A stretch of 64,000 bases of DNA, from positions 682,001 to 746,000 of the forward strand of contig VNKQ01000003.1 in the NCBI GenBank assembly GCA_016508695.1, written 5' to 3'. Below the pieces are notes generated by a model. That model ran no database searches. It was not told the DNA's origin and saw only the letters and a program-made list of their open reading frames with translations. Positions within the stretch are counted from its first letter, which is position 1. Every line of letters starts with the position of its first letter. The stretch comes from Hyphodiscus hymeniophilus (lineage: Eukaryota > Ascomycota > Leotiomycetes > Helotiales > Hyphodiscaceae). This document shows positions 47,001 to 57,286 of the stretch, in pieces. The translations under genes were made by a program, and so were the position numbers.

Positions 47001-47160
47001 CAAGCGTGTTGCACTCAGACTTGCAAATACTGCTAGAGAAAGAAAGGAAGCTGAGGGGGGGCAGGGAGGATTGGGTCTTTCGAATGATGAAGTTGATGAT
47101 GAGCGAGAGATCTGGAGTGTTGGGAGGGTAGATCTTGGCGAAGGAGTCTTTGATGAATGA
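38087..47160 (+). CDS. GCN1: Translational activator Gcn1, 2,687 aa
   Basis: Giant HEAT-repeat protein that binds stalled or collided ribosomes and activates the eIF2alpha kinase Gcn2 in general amino-acid control; cytosolic. Seven exons: 38087-38225, 38488-40577, 40630-44975, 45105-45302, 45461-46016, 46379-46564 and 46612-47160; introns 262, 52, 129, 158, 362 and 47 nt. Joining exon 1 to exon 2 gives KNEISQDLFPPLLRLIFNTY, then RHSRRAVQRCIRV, as in fungal Gcn1. Exon 3 holds the eEF3-like HEAT region (RRGAAYGLAGIVHGKGVSAL, ..VREACLAAAKACF.., SQWRSKKGACDLLGAMAYLD, ..ATASKALGSLIEKLGE..) and the Gcn2-binding region. The total compares with 2,672 in yeast and all phases close. The acidic C-terminus ends DEREIWSVGRVDLGEGVFDE. 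Confidence 0.97.
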
Positions 47161-47578
47161 GGATAAGTACCGGCTGTTGCTTGTGTTGTACTTGTATGTT
47201 GTCTTAGCGTTCAAAAGTTGCATTGCATTTGAGGTGCGATGGCCTAAAATATCCGAATGAGATTCCTTCCCAGAATGTCCCTTTCCTCGGGCAATTCGAG
47301 TGACCTTCATGAGTGATAAAATGATGTGGCCTCTATGATTGGCGAGGTCGGTATTAGTCCAAGTAAGCCAATTAGCATGGCATCTGTCTCCCCGCTGTTT
47401 GTTTCGAGCTTCAAAATATACAATCACGTGTTAGTCGCATATACTCACGTGACGCACAAAGGTCGAAAATGTGTGACTAGTTTAGCGAGCTCCGAAAACC
47501 TCAAGTCTCAACCTCGAAACCTGAGCAACGACTACAATCCATCGACGACCATCCCCCGACGACTAACAAACAGTCAAG
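47161..47578. promoter_or_regulatory. RPL19 promoter with twin CACGTG boxes
   Basis: 418 bp between GCN1 and RPL19. CACGTG occurs at 47425-47430 and again at 47446-47451, 21 bp apart from start to start (two helical turns), about 130-150 bp before the ATG. CACGTGA is the Cbf1-type site found at ribosomal protein genes in several ascomycetes. Confidence 0.6.
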
Positions 47579-48406
47579 ATGTGAGCACTCAACTTCTTCT
47601 GTCATCTTCCGATCGCTAAAACGAGTTCGAACGATCGCCATATTCCTCATACTCGAGGGAGAGCGTCATCGATTTTGACATCTCCACATCAATAAAAGCT
47701 GACATATTCTCACGATAGGGTCAACCTCACCACCCAGAAGCGCCTGGCGGCCTCCGTCGTAGGCTGCGGAAAGCGCAAGATCTGGCTCGATCCCAACGAG
47801 ACCAGCGAAATTTCCAACGCCAACTCCCGCCAAACCATCCGAAAGCTCGTTGCAGATGGCCTCATCATCCGCAAGCCTGTCACCATGCACTCCCGATCTC
47901 GCGCGCGTGAGCTCACTGCTGCTCGACGAATTGGTAGACACCGTGGTTTCGGTAAGAGAAAGGGTACGGCTGATGCCCGTATGCCCAGGTATGCTATAAC
48001 CGATACACGTGGTGGGGTCAGATCCTGATGTGTTTTATAGCCAAGTTGTCTGGATGCGCCGCCTTCGAGTCCTCCGTCGTCTTCTCGTCAAGTACCGTGC
48101 CAGTGGCAAGATTGACAAGCACCTTTACCATGAGCTGTATCACTTGAGCAAGGGTAACACTTTCAAGCACAAGAGAGCCTTGGTCGAGCACGTAAGTTGA
48201 TGCGAATGGTATATCAGAGTTCAAGGACTAACGCCTCGCACTAGATTCACCGAGCCAAGGCGGAGAAGGCCCGTGAGAGACAACTGAAGGATCATCTGGA
48301 TGGTATTCGCTCGAAGACCAAGGCGGCACGTGAGAGAAAGCAGGAGAGAGTTGCGGCCAAGAAACAAGCTCAGTTTGGCGAGGAAGAGGAGACTGAGACC
48401 AAGTAG
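47579..48406 (+). CDS. RPL19: 60S ribosomal protein L19 (eL19), 194 aa
   Basis: Large-subunit ribosomal protein. Four coding exons: 47579-47580, 47719-47988, 48041-48191 and 48245-48406; introns 138, 52 and 53 nt. The start codon itself is split: AT ends exon 1 (AAG/AT/GTGAGC) and G opens exon 2 after GATAG, giving M-VNLTTQKRLAASVVGCGK. Then KIWLDPNETSEISNANSR, GRHRGFGKRKGTADARMPSQ and the C-terminal basic helix IHRAKAEKARERQLKDHL follow, all invariant in eL19. No other in-frame ATG exists upstream of VNLTT in exon 2. Length is standard (yeast 189). Confidence 0.96.
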
Positions 48407-50121
48407 GCTGAGTGCTTGTTATGGTAGCATATGGAGTATATTGGGCAACGTCCTCGTGAAAGGCCGGTTGCTTTCGTTCTCTGGGCTTTCTGCATGCACG
48501 GTCAACAAATGGTATCATGAACTTCATTAATTTCGTGCCGGCCTGTTTGAGTGGTGATATTCGCATGTTCGAAGGTACTGGATTGGCTTTTGAAGCTACG
48601 TGACAAATCTGAAATTCCTCCACGCTGTCGAGAATGCATGCCCAACACGCTCAAACGATCCGAGTGATTCAAATCTACTTGATCAAACATGGATATCATG
48701 GAAGGCCCCGATCACCGTAGAAGTCTCCAAAGACTATGGAGCAGTCTCCCGAGACGCCCATATCTATCCTTACACCTAATATCGCTCCATCATTAACATG
48801 AAGAAGTCTTTGGCTCATATGAGGCGAGGCACTCGTGAACAAGACCTCTTATCAGTGGACCAAGTATTCCTCTGAAGTTATAATTTGGATTTGTATCTTG
48901 ATGCCCATAGTTGTGCAGACCTTAACTTACTACGACGCTCATGTCTTGTATGGCAGACGCAGCCACGAGGGAAAACATACATCGTTAACATAGCCGCCGA
49001 TGAGAAGAGTCAGGCCTGGAAGGCTTAATAAACAAAGGGGAATATGTCTCTGTTATCTAGGGTATCTATCGTGATGTAGTTCAGACATCTCATTAGCTGA
49101 TAAAGCTAGGTTTGACGCTGGGCTTTTGGAAGGATGATTTGGAGCACGAGTGGCGCGAACAAGATCTGGGAGCACCGGGAGGAGTTGAGATGTGAGACTG
49201 ATTGCTTGCGTTCTTTGAAATACGAAGCAATGAAAGTAGGGGAAAGGGGAGGGGGATCAGGAAATACGGCATCATGGAGTATGAACTCCTCTACAATGAA
49301 AGTGCATTTCACGAATGTTGAGCTTGTCTGCTTGTTGGCAGACTTATTTTGCTAAGGGTCGGAGTTAATGATGATGTCAACAGATATGGATCTTTCTCAT
49401 GCTTTCCTGCCTGGTCAGTATCAGAGAACAATGCAACAAGACTTAATCCATAAATGCAGACGTGAGACGGGGAATTGGCTGACAGAATGATACTTCCAGG
49501 TACTCAAAAGCACAAGGCAATTGCCATTCTTGACTAGGGCAAAATAAGATTATCGGGCTAAGAGGTTGATGCGTCTACAAATGTCTCCAGACAGTCGGCA
49601 ATCAATCACGGCATCAGAGAAAGCCATACAGCCCGGGTGAGCTTGTTGACTACCAGCAGTGACGGCCCTCTCAAAGACATAAGAAAGGCGTAGATTGAGG
49701 TCTCAAAGATGAAATATGAACAATGCTCCGAAGATTTGAACCAACGAAGAATGGATCAGATATTTTCACATTGTCCCTCAAAATGGTGGTTATGTGACCC
49801 CGGGACATATCAACACCACCCGCATGGCTGCGAGAGTTGTGATTGCCATATTAGGTACTCGTCATTTCCATTATAGTTGTTTGGTGGAGAAAGAAAGGAG
49901 GCGGAATCATGGAGTTAATAAATCAGACTGTCTGGCGCGACCGGACCGAAGTTTCGCCGAGACCGTTAGGAGATCCGTTAGCTCATTTTTGGAGGGGAAG
50001 GAACGACCTTGTAATTTGTGTGAATCAAGTTCGTGAACAAAGCGGTTGAGGAATCTCTAGAGGTGAGTATTATGGATACGTGCATGTCCTTGCAGGAAAT
50101 CACTGATTGAGAAAGGTCAAC
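48407..50121. other. Intergenic region RPL19/SHM1, no gene seen
   Basis: 1.7 kb. Only short frames (for example 49093-49312 minus, 49794-50036 plus) without family or splice support. No tRNA or repeat recognised. Confidence 0.4.
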
Positions 50122-51866
50122 ATGTCTCTCTTGAAAGGGACTTCAAGAGCTGCACTCAGAGCTGCTTTGCGCAGACCAGCTCCGTCATGCTGCACTCGAA
50201 GAGCCGCTTCTTCTATGACGGCGGAGAGTCAACAGAAGGTATCACACGTCGCAACTCTTCCACATGTACGAGACTGACTGCTACAGCTACTCTCTGCAGA
50301 CCTTGAACATGCCGATCCAACTGTCTGGAATATCCTGCAAAATGTAACATCGTACCATGCTTGAACATGCGGCACAGTGCTCACAATTTGCAGGAGAAAA
50401 AACGGCAGAAGCACTTCATTAACCTTATTCCCTCCGAAAACTTCACCTCCCAGGCTGTCCTCGATGCACTCGGAAGTGTCATGCAAAGTTCGTCTTTGTC
50501 AGAAACATTATGGAGTCACAATTGACTCGTTATAGACAAATATTCGGAAGGATACCCAGGCGCGAGATATTACGGTGGAAACGAATTCATTGACGAAGCG
50601 GAGAGACTATGTCAGACTCGGGCATTGCAGGCCTTCGGGTTAAAGGATTCGGAATGGGGTGTCAATGTTCAGCGTAAGTTAGAAAGGGTGGTTGAAGGAC
50701 AATGCTAATGATGGATAGCATTATCTGGATCCCCTGCAAACCTTTACGCATACTCCGCTCTCCTTAATGCCCATGACCGAATAATGGGCTTGGATCTACC
50801 CCATGGTGGACATCTATCTCATGGATATCAAACACCTACCAAGAAGATCTCTGCTATTTCGAAATACTTCGAAACTCTCCCATATCGCCTCGATGAGAGT
50901 ACTGGCTTGATCGACTATGTCAAGTTGGAGGAATTGGCTACATTATACAGACCTAAGATTATAGTTGCAGGTACCTCTGCGTACAGCAGACTTATTGATT
51001 ATAACAGCATGCGAAAAATCGCTGATAAGGTTGGAGCTTATCTTTTGGCGGACATGGCGCACATATCCGGTCTCGTTGCAGCCAAAGTAATTCCCACACC
51101 TTTCGAATTCGCTGATGTCGTGACAACCACTACGCACAAATCCCTCCGTGGGCCTCGGGGAGCTATGATCTTCTTTAGGAAAGGAGTCAGGAGAGTCAAT
51201 CCCAAGACCAAGGAAGAAGAGCTGTGGAATCTCGAAGATCCAATCAACGCCTCCGTCTTTCCAGGTCATCAAGGAGGACCCCATAACCACACCATTACCG
51301 CACTGGCTGTTGCATTGAAACAAGCGCAAAGCAGCGAATTCCGTTCTTACCAAGAAGCCGTTCTACTCAATGCTAAAGCTTTCGCCAAGCGACTTGGTGG
51401 TTCAAAAGACAAAGGCGGACTCGGATACACGATAGTCTCAGGTGGAACAGACAACCATCTCGTACTGGTTGATCTGAAGCCCCAAGGTGTTGACGGAGCC
51501 CGAGTCGAGCGAGTACTGGAACTTGTTGGCGTAGCGAGTAACAAGAACACTGTTCCAGGCGATAAGTCTGCCCTCAAACCCGGCGGACTGCGAATGGGCA
51601 CACCAGCTATGACGACCCGAGGGTTCCAAGCCGATGATTTCGTGCGAGTAGCAGACGTTGTCAACAGAGCAGTGACCATCACACAGCGATTAGATAAAAC
51701 AGCGAAGGAGGCTGCTGAAGCAAAGGGGAGGAAGAATCCAGGCAGCGTGAAAGCCTTCTTGGAGTACCTTGGGGATGGAAACAACGAGAGAGAGATCGTG
51801 CAACTAAGAAGCGAGGTTGAGGAATGGGTGGGGACGTTTGCGCTGCCATGGGAGAGCAGAGCTTAG
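50122..51866 (+). CDS. SHM1: Serine hydroxymethyltransferase, mitochondrial, 517 aa
   Basis: PLP enzyme interconverting serine plus tetrahydrofolate with glycine plus 5,10-methylene-THF. Five exons: 50122-50238, 50287-50343, 50394-50487, 50536-50673 and 50719-51866; introns 48, 50, 48 and 45 nt. Residues 1 to about 35 form an Arg/Ala/Ser-rich mitochondrial presequence (MSLLKGTSRAALRAALRRPA), which is why I call the mitochondrial isozyme. Core motifs: NLIPSENFTSQAVLDALGS, NKYSEGYPGARYYGGNEFID, GLDLPHGGHLSHGY and DMAHISGLVAA. The PLP lysine is Lys276 in TTTTHKSLRGPRGAMIFF, then FPGHQGGPHNH and SGGTDNHLVLVDL. Single-exon reading would lose the first 134 residues. Confidence 0.96.
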
Positions 51867-53003
51867 GTCGATAGGAGATCCTTCTGAGAGGGAGAGCAAT
51901 CTCACCCGTGCATTTGAAATGGAAATGGTTGTATGAATAAAAAAGGAAAAGGACAAGGAATCAACTTTCGCGTCTGCATATCTCCTTTGACTTCCTTTTG
52001 GGCTGACTTATCATCAAGTCTGGAGCGACGTGGTTGTGGTGGCGCGTTGCAGCGTGAAAGACCAAGTGTCTGGTGAAGGAAGAGGCTGCTCAAGATGCCG
52101 TCTCAGGCAATGGTTGTGATGAATTTCAATGCAATACGATAAAAGAGAAAGTTGAATATCATTGCTTTGAAAAAGATCAGAAAGCAAGGGGGAGCAGCAG
52201 CGAATATTGAGTCAACTAGTGGTCTCTGATGAGCTAAAAGAGGCGAGAATAAAGATGGCGAGAGCTTTATTTCTATCAACAGCAGTATCGAGGAAGAGCC
52301 CAAAAGCCGAACTAAGTTTGACTCTTTTGGCAAGGCAGCGTCTGTGGTTGCGGCACATCTTGCGTGTTGAAGTGGGAAGAATAGCCTAACAGAGACCAGA
52401 CAAGAATACTAACAACAACTTGCCTCGCATCGAGGTGAAGCTTTGTTCCGTGAACTAGGTGTCGATATATGTGCTTTGGTTTCCTCCAACCTCGAAAAGA
52501 TCGAAGTCAAGGTTTGTCCTGTTGATGAGGTATTGATATATATATTCTGGTTACTTTTAACCTCGACACATCACCCGACATCGACAATGACAACTTCTCG
52601 ACATAACAAAATACCTCGACATCGAATCGACAACGACAACTTGACTTGTCGACACGCCTTCGCCACATACCAGCCGACTTTGGTTGGCAGCAGTTACTTC
52701 TTGGCAACAAATTATCGTCAAGGGCCGTCGTTTTTTAAGAGTCTTCGATTCTTGCAATTTCCTTTGGAGCAGGAGAGCCATTTGGCTGGAGTCTTGGTGG
52801 GTGATGATAGCGGGGTATGTGAAGTTAAAGCCAACCCGACTTTATATCAATAATCGTTGACTCGCTCGTGGCTTCTCAGTAAGCAAGCCGACAACTACTG
52901 TATAGTCCAGTGTCTTACACATCGCACCGAATTGACAAGACGAATTAGGCAATTAGGATATTTGATAGTTGACATCAACTTTTGAATTTCAAGATCTTTA
53001 CTT
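51867..53003. other. Convergent intergenic region with a TCGACA cluster
   Basis: 1.14 kb between convergent genes. The frames at 52207-52389 and 52443-52853 are not supported as genes. A TCGACA-rich cluster lies at 52561-52654. Confidence 0.45.
52561..52654. repeat. TCGACA hexamer cluster
   Basis: TCGACA occurs six times within 94 bp (52563, 52581, 52598, 52616, 52627, 52649), with related CCGACA and CGACAA copies between. A second cluster of the same hexamer in the other orientation lies at 59506-59583. Confidence 0.75.
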
Positions 53004-53914
53004 CTACAGCTTACTACCCACCAGACTGCCCCCATCTAGTGCAATAGTAGCCCCATTAACGAAAGCCCCAGCCCTACTGCTCAGAAACAAACACGCACCC
53101 GCAACATCCTGCGGACTACCAATCCTTCCCAAGGGAATGCCGCTCACAATAGCGTCCCCAAATTCCTTCAGCGTAGCTGCCATCATCTTACTCTCGAAAG
53201 GCCCACACGCCAGAGCGTTACTCGTTATATTCCGCTTTCCAAGATGATTTGCCAGAACTCTGGATAGCTGATGCAAGCCTGCTTTCGACGCACTGTATGA
53301 GAAGGTCTCGAGACTCGGAACCCGTAAACCGTCAACGGATCCGATGTTGATCACCCGTGCAGGGTCCTCGGAAGTGGCTGCTGCTTCGAGGAGGGGCGTC
53401 ACGGCTTGGGTTATTGTGAAGACCCGTGTTAGGTTGAGTGTTAAGACTCGTGTCCAGGCTGCGTCGGGGAATTCATCGTAGGGTGCGCCCCAGTTCGACC
53501 CAGAATTGTTCACTAGGACATGGAGCTTTGGCTCACGTTTTTTGAGCTCGTCGGCCAAGCGCTTACAGTCTTCGAGCTTGTAGAAGTCCGCGGGAATCGC
53601 GCGCGCGGTGCCTTTGCCTGTGGAGAGAGGTCAGTGAGTATGGATGCTTGGGAGGGGTAGGTGGGTTCCTAAGAGGTACCTAAAGCGTTCATTTCCCTGC
53701 AGGCTTGCTCGCAGACTTTGGCATCCCGAGATGAGATGTATACATTTGCTCCATTTGCAACAAATCCCTCAGAGATCATGCGTCCAATACCCTTTGCTCC
53801 TCCTGTGACGAGCACGACTTTGTCCTGTTGAGGGATTAGGTTAGCGGGGTTTGTCTTGTTACAAGGAAGTATCAACAGCCTTACCTTGACGTTGAAAAGG
53901 CTTGCAGAATCCAT
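53004..53914 (-). CDS. Short-chain dehydrogenase/reductase (classical SDR, RhlG-like), 262 aa
   Basis: NAD(P)-dependent oxidoreductase of the classical SDR family, nearest in feel to the fungal group annotated as rhamnolipid-type 3-oxoacyl reductase; the substrate cannot be read from sequence. Exons 53914-53885, 53824-53680 and 53617-53004; introns 60 nt (GTAAGG..AACAG) and 62 nt (GTACCT..CACAG). Cofactor loop TGGAKGIGR, structural LVNNSG (NNAG variant), catalytic Ser in INIGSVDG, and catalytic Tyr166 and Lys170 in YSASKAGLHQLSR. After LACGPFESKM the C-terminus has GRIGSPQDVAGACLFLSSRA and NGATIALDGGSL, as usual. SSRD after the second strand (VYISSRD) suggests NADP preference. It has no targeting signal. 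Confidence 0.9.
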
Positions 53915-54596
53915 GAATGGGATGGATGAGAAGTGGTGAGAGATGTATGTTTGAGATGTTACAAAATAAAAATTCGAGGTCGATTGGACATCGTTAATAA
54001 TATCCGGGGTAAGTTGAATTCAAGCCGAGGCTGCAGGGATCAAGACCTACCTCACGGAGTAGGTTTAAACACCTCCCTTTTTCAAAGGCAATGTACCTAC
54101 CTACCGATACACCTGCAGGCCTATTCGCTTAAAAGCTTTCCTTAGGAGGACGTTGAAGTTAATCTATCCACGTTTTCATCTACCATCCTCTCTATAATCA
54201 AAGATATAACAAAGGGGTAGGCGACAGACAGCTGAGCCGAGGCACAGTCAACCCATCTGGCGTTCGGGCGTTCTGGCTCCTATCCTCACGAACATTGGCC
54301 TACGATGCGTCTTAGGAACGAGACATGATTACTATTCTCTCTTACAAGAATATTATGACAGATCCAAAAACCTATTCTCTACCCCGCGAAGCCCTCCCCA
54401 TCATAGCTACTACCCCACCTTCCTCTTCGAGCCGAACCTCTCACCCGCCAGTAGGTATAAGCTATCCTGCTGACAAGATTAATAAACCATTCATTTCAAA
54501 ATAAACAAAAACCATTCCTTCCCTTGCAAAAATAAGCCTCCCCTCTAATCCTCACCCAAACCCATCCTCCATTCCATTCCCACCCCAAGAATAGCA
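53915..54596. promoter_or_regulatory. Divergent intergenic region SDR / methyltransferase
   Basis: 682 bp. A small inverted repeat ACCTAC..GTAGGT lies at 54045-54064 with further CCTACC copies at 54093-54102, a possible regulator site or simple hairpin. Nothing else stands out. Confidence 0.35.
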
Positions 54597-55561
54597 ATGA
54601 GCACAACCGACCAGCCGGACGCACGAGCCCGTTTGCTCGCTCATTTCCAATCCACGGATCCTTCTCAGCATGGCGAGAAATGGAACGAGCTGTACAAACA
54701 GAATTTCATCCCTTGGGACAAAGGCTTTCCCAGCCCGGCTCTGGTAGATTTGCTTACTGAGCGGCAAGATATACTGCCTGATACGAGGCATGGGAAGAGC
54801 TTGAAAGCATTGGTTCCTGGTGTAAGTCTTTTCCGAGATGTGGATCTGAGTCTTGGAAATCGAAGGCCATCTCAAGAGAAGGCTATTGTGGCCTATGCTG
54901 AAGTGGACCATACAGTGCGGAAAGGGATATGATGTCCTTCTGCTGAGTGTGTTTGGGTATGATGCATATGGACTGGATACTTCTGATCTAGCTCTTGAAG
55001 CAGCAAGGAAGGCGGAGAAGGAGATGGGTGGGAAAGGTATTTATGAGACGAGGGAGGGAGTCAAGAAGGGGAGTGTCAATTGGTTGAAGGGGGATTTCTT
55101 TAAGGACGGGTTTGGAGAAGGTGTAGAAGGGAAATTCGATCTCATCTATGACTACACTGTTCGTATGCTCATCCCATAGTTGAGAGGCCGGTACTGATAC
55201 CGTCTAGTTCCTCTCTGCCCTCCCGCCATCTCTCAGACCAGCGTGGTCGAAACGCTACAATGAGCTTCTCTCTCCAGAGGGACGGCTCGTGTGTCTCGAG
55301 TTCCCAACGTATAAGCCTCCGTCCACTGGTGGTCCTCCCTGGGCTTTGCCTCCCAAGGTCTACATGGCGCACCTCCCGAGGCCTGGCGAAGAGTTGCCGT
55401 ATGGGGAAGATGGCAGTCTTCTAGACGACAAGCTTGCGTCGCCAAAAACGAATGGCTTGCAGCGTATTGAACATTTCCAGCCGAAGAGGACGCATGATAT
55501 TGGCTATAATGAGAAAGGCGAGGTGACGGATCGAATTGGCGTTTGGGCGCACACGAAGTGA
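54597..55561 (+). CDS. Thiopurine S-methyltransferase-like / thiol methyltransferase, 273 aa
   Basis: SAM-dependent class I methyltransferase of the TPMT superfamily; in fungi these resemble plant thiol/halide methyltransferases, and the physiological substrate is unknown. Exons 54597-54821, 54916-55158 and 55208-55561; introns 94 and 49 nt. The N-terminal block WNELYKQNFIPWDKGFPSPA is the family entry motif. The SAM-binding motif ALVPGCGKGYDVLLLSVFGY is built across intron 1, followed by YGLDTSDLALEAARK, then FDLIYDYTFLSALPPSLRP across intron 2, and GRLVCLEFPTYKPPSTGGPP. The C-terminal half ends DRIGVWAHTK. All phases close and the length is normal for the fungal group. It lies 82 bp from the convergent OTU gene. 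Confidence 0.9.
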
Positions 55562-55643
55562 TAGTCAAGCGTGAACGAAGTGCCTTCGATCTCTGCGCAA
55601 ATCGAAGAGCCTGTAATAGTAGTGTCTCCTATCGAGTCCCTGT

Positions 55644-56555
55644 TCAAGGTGCTTTCCGTAGTGAATTATAATGCTCTCCCAACCCAAACCCATGTCGATA
55701 AAATGCAAGCCAGATTTTCTCGGTCCTATTCCCCTCCCCTTCCCCAGGCTCAATTGTCTGCGCCCCTCCATTCTGTAACACATGTATTTCCACATTGTAA
55801 GTCTTTGCCAAAGCAAGCAGTTCCAAATGCCCACCCCACTCTGCCGTATCCCTGATCTTCTCCACGTAGGCAGTGAGCGGCTCATCCAAAAACGCCGCAA
55901 AATCATCCGGATGGCCCTCGATATACCTCGCGGCAGCTTTTCGCACAACTTTATATCGCTCTCCCTCCTTTAGCTCCGTATCTGAGTCTGCTCCTAGAGG
56001 GATGCCAGCTTGTTGTAACTGGTCCGCGACTGCGGAGAAGAGACAATGTCCGTCTGGTCGGATCAACTTCTCGACTAGGCTGTGGGTCTTAAATTCTTGT
56101 TGGAGCTTTGCGTGTTCGATGGCTTTAGGATCGGGTTGGTTCGCTGCTTCGATCTCTGCAGCTTCGATGGCCGCTTCTTGTTCTGCTGCGCGTCGGGCGA
56201 GCCGGTCCTTTTGCCGGTTGCGTTTCTTGGGCTGCCCGTCTTCTGCTGGTACAGATTCTGATATCGTCGTCTTGCCGAGAGTCTCTGTGACATCGTTCAC
56301 GCTGTTCTCCTCGGGGGTTCCTAGGGTAGATTCTTCGAGCTCTGGCACATCGTCAATATCGGGAACGATATCTCCATTGAGAGCTGCGATTTCTTGGCCA
56401 TGCTTCTCTTTCAACTGTCGCTCAAGCTCTTCGCATTCCGAGTTTACGCCCTTTCGCATTTTTTTCGTTGCACTTTTCTTCTTCTGTGTCATTCGCGATT
56501 GAAGATCTTTTTGTTCTCTGCGATGGCGGCTTTGCATTTCCTCGAAGGACTCCAT
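55644..56555 (-). CDS. OTU-domain cysteine protease (OTUD6/Otu2-like deubiquitinase), 303 aa
   Basis: Ubiquitin-specific cysteine protease; yeast Otu2 and human OTUD6B act on ribosomes and translation factors. Single exon. The N-terminal half is a charged coiled-coil, ESFEEMQSRHRREQKDLQSR through KKRNRQKDRLARRAAEQEAA. The OTU domain begins near residue 155 with VEKLIRPDGHCLFSAVADQL: Asp168 and the nucleophile Cys171. GGHLELLALAKTYNVEIHVL follows, and the catalytic His295 is in GLGEHYNSLR. The order coiled coil then C-terminal OTU fits OTUD6 rather than OTU1 (no UBX-like N-terminus or C2H2 finger). Confidence 0.92.
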   Translation of the reverse strand: MESFEEMQSRHRREQKDLQSRMTQKKKSATKKMRKGVNSECEELERQLKEKHGQEIAALNGDIVPDIDDVPELEESTLGTPEENSVNDVTETLGKTTISESVPAEDGQPKKRNRQKDRLARRAAEQEAAIEAAEIEAANQPDPKAIEHAKLQQEFKTHSLVEKLIRPDGHCLFSAVADQLQQAGIPLGADSDTELKEGERYKVVRKAAARYIEGHPDDFAAFLDEPLTAYVEKIRDTAEWGGHLELLALAKTYNVEIHVLQNGGAQTIEPGEGEGNRTEKIWLAFYRHGFGLGEHYNSLRKAP

Positions 56556-57286
56556 AACGAACTGAGTGATTGAAGGAAGTCCTCGACTCGCTTTTCTGGA
56601 TTGCCTTTTCCAAGATCAGAGAAACCCACCAAGTCTTCTCCTGATCAGGCCTCCTCCGATACTCGCTCGGGTTCCGATTCCGTTGTCCTACCAAAGTTAT
56701 GTGTACGAGATTTCGGAATAGATGTTGCCAAATACTTCGTAGAAAGCCAAATACTTCGTAGAAAATAATGACAAGCATTGGCAGATCATCCAATCATTGG
56801 CCTTGCTCGCGTCGACCCCTGCACTACAAACTCCCTCATTTTCTACGTGCCGATTTACCGGCTGACACGAAGTTATTCCCGCATCACCCCGCCAAAATCC
56901 AGGAAAGTCTTCTTCAATTGGGCAATGACGACGCCTTTGGACTCCGGAGGTTCTGTTAAAGGGCGGTGAATTGAGTCGCTGGACCGCGGTGCCTTGGTAA
57001 AGCTTATGCCTAGTGCTTCCATCTGATAAGACGGCTTTGATAGTGGGGTGACGGTATTCTTTCCGTTCTCGAAGACTTCTTCAACCTCATTGTTAATTCT
57101 AACTACCCATATTGGACATATTGTGTATTGTCTTGGCTTTCGTACATGAGCTATATCTAGAGTTTCGCATGCATTCATAGCTGCCTCAACTCTTCGCAAT
57201 CTCACTTGATAACCATATCGGCTTCACCCCGCAGTCGACATAATCGACACCGCTCACATCGTCTTGGGCGCCCCAATATTGTGAGA
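56556..57286. promoter_or_regulatory. Divergent intergenic region OTU protease / MFS transporter
   Basis: 731 bp, promoters of both genes. The minus-strand frame at 56873-57205 (110 codons) has no family similarity. A direct repeat of about 15 bp, GCCAAATACTTCGTAGAAA, occurs at about 56728 and 56748. Confidence 0.4.

Noticed and set aside
52443..52853. 136-codon plus-strand frame over the TCGACA cluster
   Set aside because: Built around simple repeats and lying in the convergent spacer; no protein family.
56873..57205. 110-codon minus-strand frame between the OTU and MFS genes
   Set aside because: No family similarity and occupies the shared promoter.
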